From positions 1-13,087 of the forward strand of contig JBKEAJ010000042.1 of assembly GCA_047972135.1 (NCBI GenBank): DNA of 13,087 bases, written 5' to 3'. Below the pieces are notes generated by a model, which was not told the DNA's origin, ran no database searches, and worked only from the letters and a program-made list of their open reading frames with translations. Position 1 is the stretch's first letter. Each line of letters starts with the position of its first letter. This stretch comes from JBKEAJ01 sp047972135. Lineage in GTDB: Bacteria > Bacteroidota > Bacteroidia > Bacteroidales > Prolixibacteraceae. The position numbers and the translations under genes are program-made. Positions 12,606 through 13,087 of the stretch are shown piece after piece.

Positions 12606-12785
12606 TTGGTTCGGATATGTCATTCGGCATATCTGACTAAGAGGGAATCAGGTGTAAATCCTGAACAGACCCGCTACTGTAAGTCCTATGCAACTTTTGA
12701 GCAACACTCAAGCCACTGTATTTTAACGAATGTGGGAAGGCAGCTCAGAGGAGGATAAGTCAGGAGACCTACCAATCGACAGTCA
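12606..12785 (+). ncRNA. Cobalamin (B12) riboswitch
   Basis: A recognisable B12 aptamer in order: TTGGTTCGG at the 5' side, a hairpin with arms GATATG (12614-12619) and CATATC (12628-12633), the core AGAGGGAATCAGGTGTAAATCC, then CAGACCCGCTACTGTAAGTCC, GCCACTG (12712-12718), GTGGGAAGGC (12732-12741), and the B12 box AGTCAGGAGACCTACC (12758-12773). It is a cis-acting sensor of adenosyl- or methyl-cobalamin that normally turns down B12 uptake (TonB-dependent BtuB-type receptors) or synthesis genes. It has a good promoter just upstream. The regulated gene lies to the right of the window. The edges are estimated to within about 10 bases. Confidence 0.93.
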
Positions 12786-13087
12786 GTTTAGAGCTTTCGG
12801 GAGATAGAGCTTGAGACCAAATGTACTTGTTGCATACAATCATTTGATTTCCTCACATTTTGCCGGAACTATTTGTAGAATCGGGTAGTGGCATATATTG
12901 TAGTGTCCATTCTCACAAAAACAATTAGTACGATGACGTATTTCAAGAAATAGCAAGCAGTGTCGGGCTTTGTCTTTTCGTGGAAGAAGACAGACGTACG
13001 GGGTCTGTAAAGATATTTTGAGTATAATATTTCAACTCCGAAGCGAAAATGGCAAAGTCCCTGGCACTCTTTTAATGGACAATTGAA
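12786..13087 (+). other. Long untranslated leader after the riboswitch, no gene start seen
   Basis: About 300 bases with only tiny plus-strand reading frames (for example ATG at 12933, seven codons including the stop). It holds several possible hairpins. TGCC..ACTA pairs with TAGT..GGCA over 12861-12893. GTCTTTTC-GTG-GAAGAAGAC (12972-12991) is a good hairpin. ACAGAC-loop-GTCTGT follows and overlaps the previous hairpin by a few bases. CTCACATT near 12852-12859 is complementary to AATGTGGG (12729-12736) in the aptamer. These could form the expression platform. The first gene must begin beyond the right edge, giving a leader longer than about 480 bases. Confidence 0.5.

Noticed and set aside
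12870..13087. About 70 open codons on the minus strand at the right edge
   Set aside because: Lies in the riboswitch leader, has no recognisable protein features or plausible start, and would be antisense to the B12-controlled transcript.

Overview
This window looks like a chromosomal segment of a Bacteroidetes bacterium, most likely a Bacteroidales member. The strongest support is promoter style. At least ten genes or leaders have the Bacteroidetes -7 element TAnnTTTG a short distance upstream, and two of these also have a TTG -33 element 19-20 bases further up. Classical -35/-10 boxes and strong Shine-Dalgarno sequences are largely missing. Protein content agrees: a lipoprotein ending its signal in SCGGG, a Ste24-type protease, and the remnant of a PF03773 permease with a C-terminal HMA domain.

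Layout. 1-337 (-): start of phosphoglycerate kinase. 439-1883 (-): an AbiEi/AbiEii (type IV, AbiE) toxin-antitoxin operon with ATGA coupling. 1884-2051: a divergent intergenic region with two good promoters and a 13-bp inverted repeat that is a likely AbiEi operator. 2052-3015 (+): an unknown cytosolic protein followed by a lipoprotein. 3114-5558 (+): queC, queE and queF, three consecutive preQ0/preQ1 steps of queuosine biosynthesis. QueD, Tgt and QueA are not in the window, and QueE has an expanded Fe-S cluster motif. 5650-8098 (+): a sodium:neurotransmitter-symporter-family transporter and an EamA/DMT transporter. 8184-9401 (+): a secreted thioredoxin-fold protein with a CPHC site. 9402-9636: a repeat-rich gap. 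9637-10398 (+): a class II Fic AMPylase. 10399-10546: short GGTCAT-type repeats. 10547-11130 (-): a decayed metal permease-HMA pseudogene. 11188-12432 (+): a Ste24/CAAX-type M48 membrane protease. 12467-12534: a small palindromic element. 12568-13087: a promoter, a cobalamin riboswitch and a long leader with no start of a gene inside the window.

The que genes act together on 7-deazaguanine synthesis. The AbiE pair and the neighbouring two-gene unit form a lower-GC accessory block between housekeeping genes: a hand count gives 20/60 G+C at 2641-2700 against 32/60 at 4201-4260. The riboswitch implies that the next gene to the right, probably a B12 uptake or synthesis gene, is controlled by cobalamin. 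I see no clearly new multi-gene system. The best leads are the shared AbiE/lipoprotein control region, the unusual QueE, the ordered decay of the permease and the structured post-riboswitch leader.
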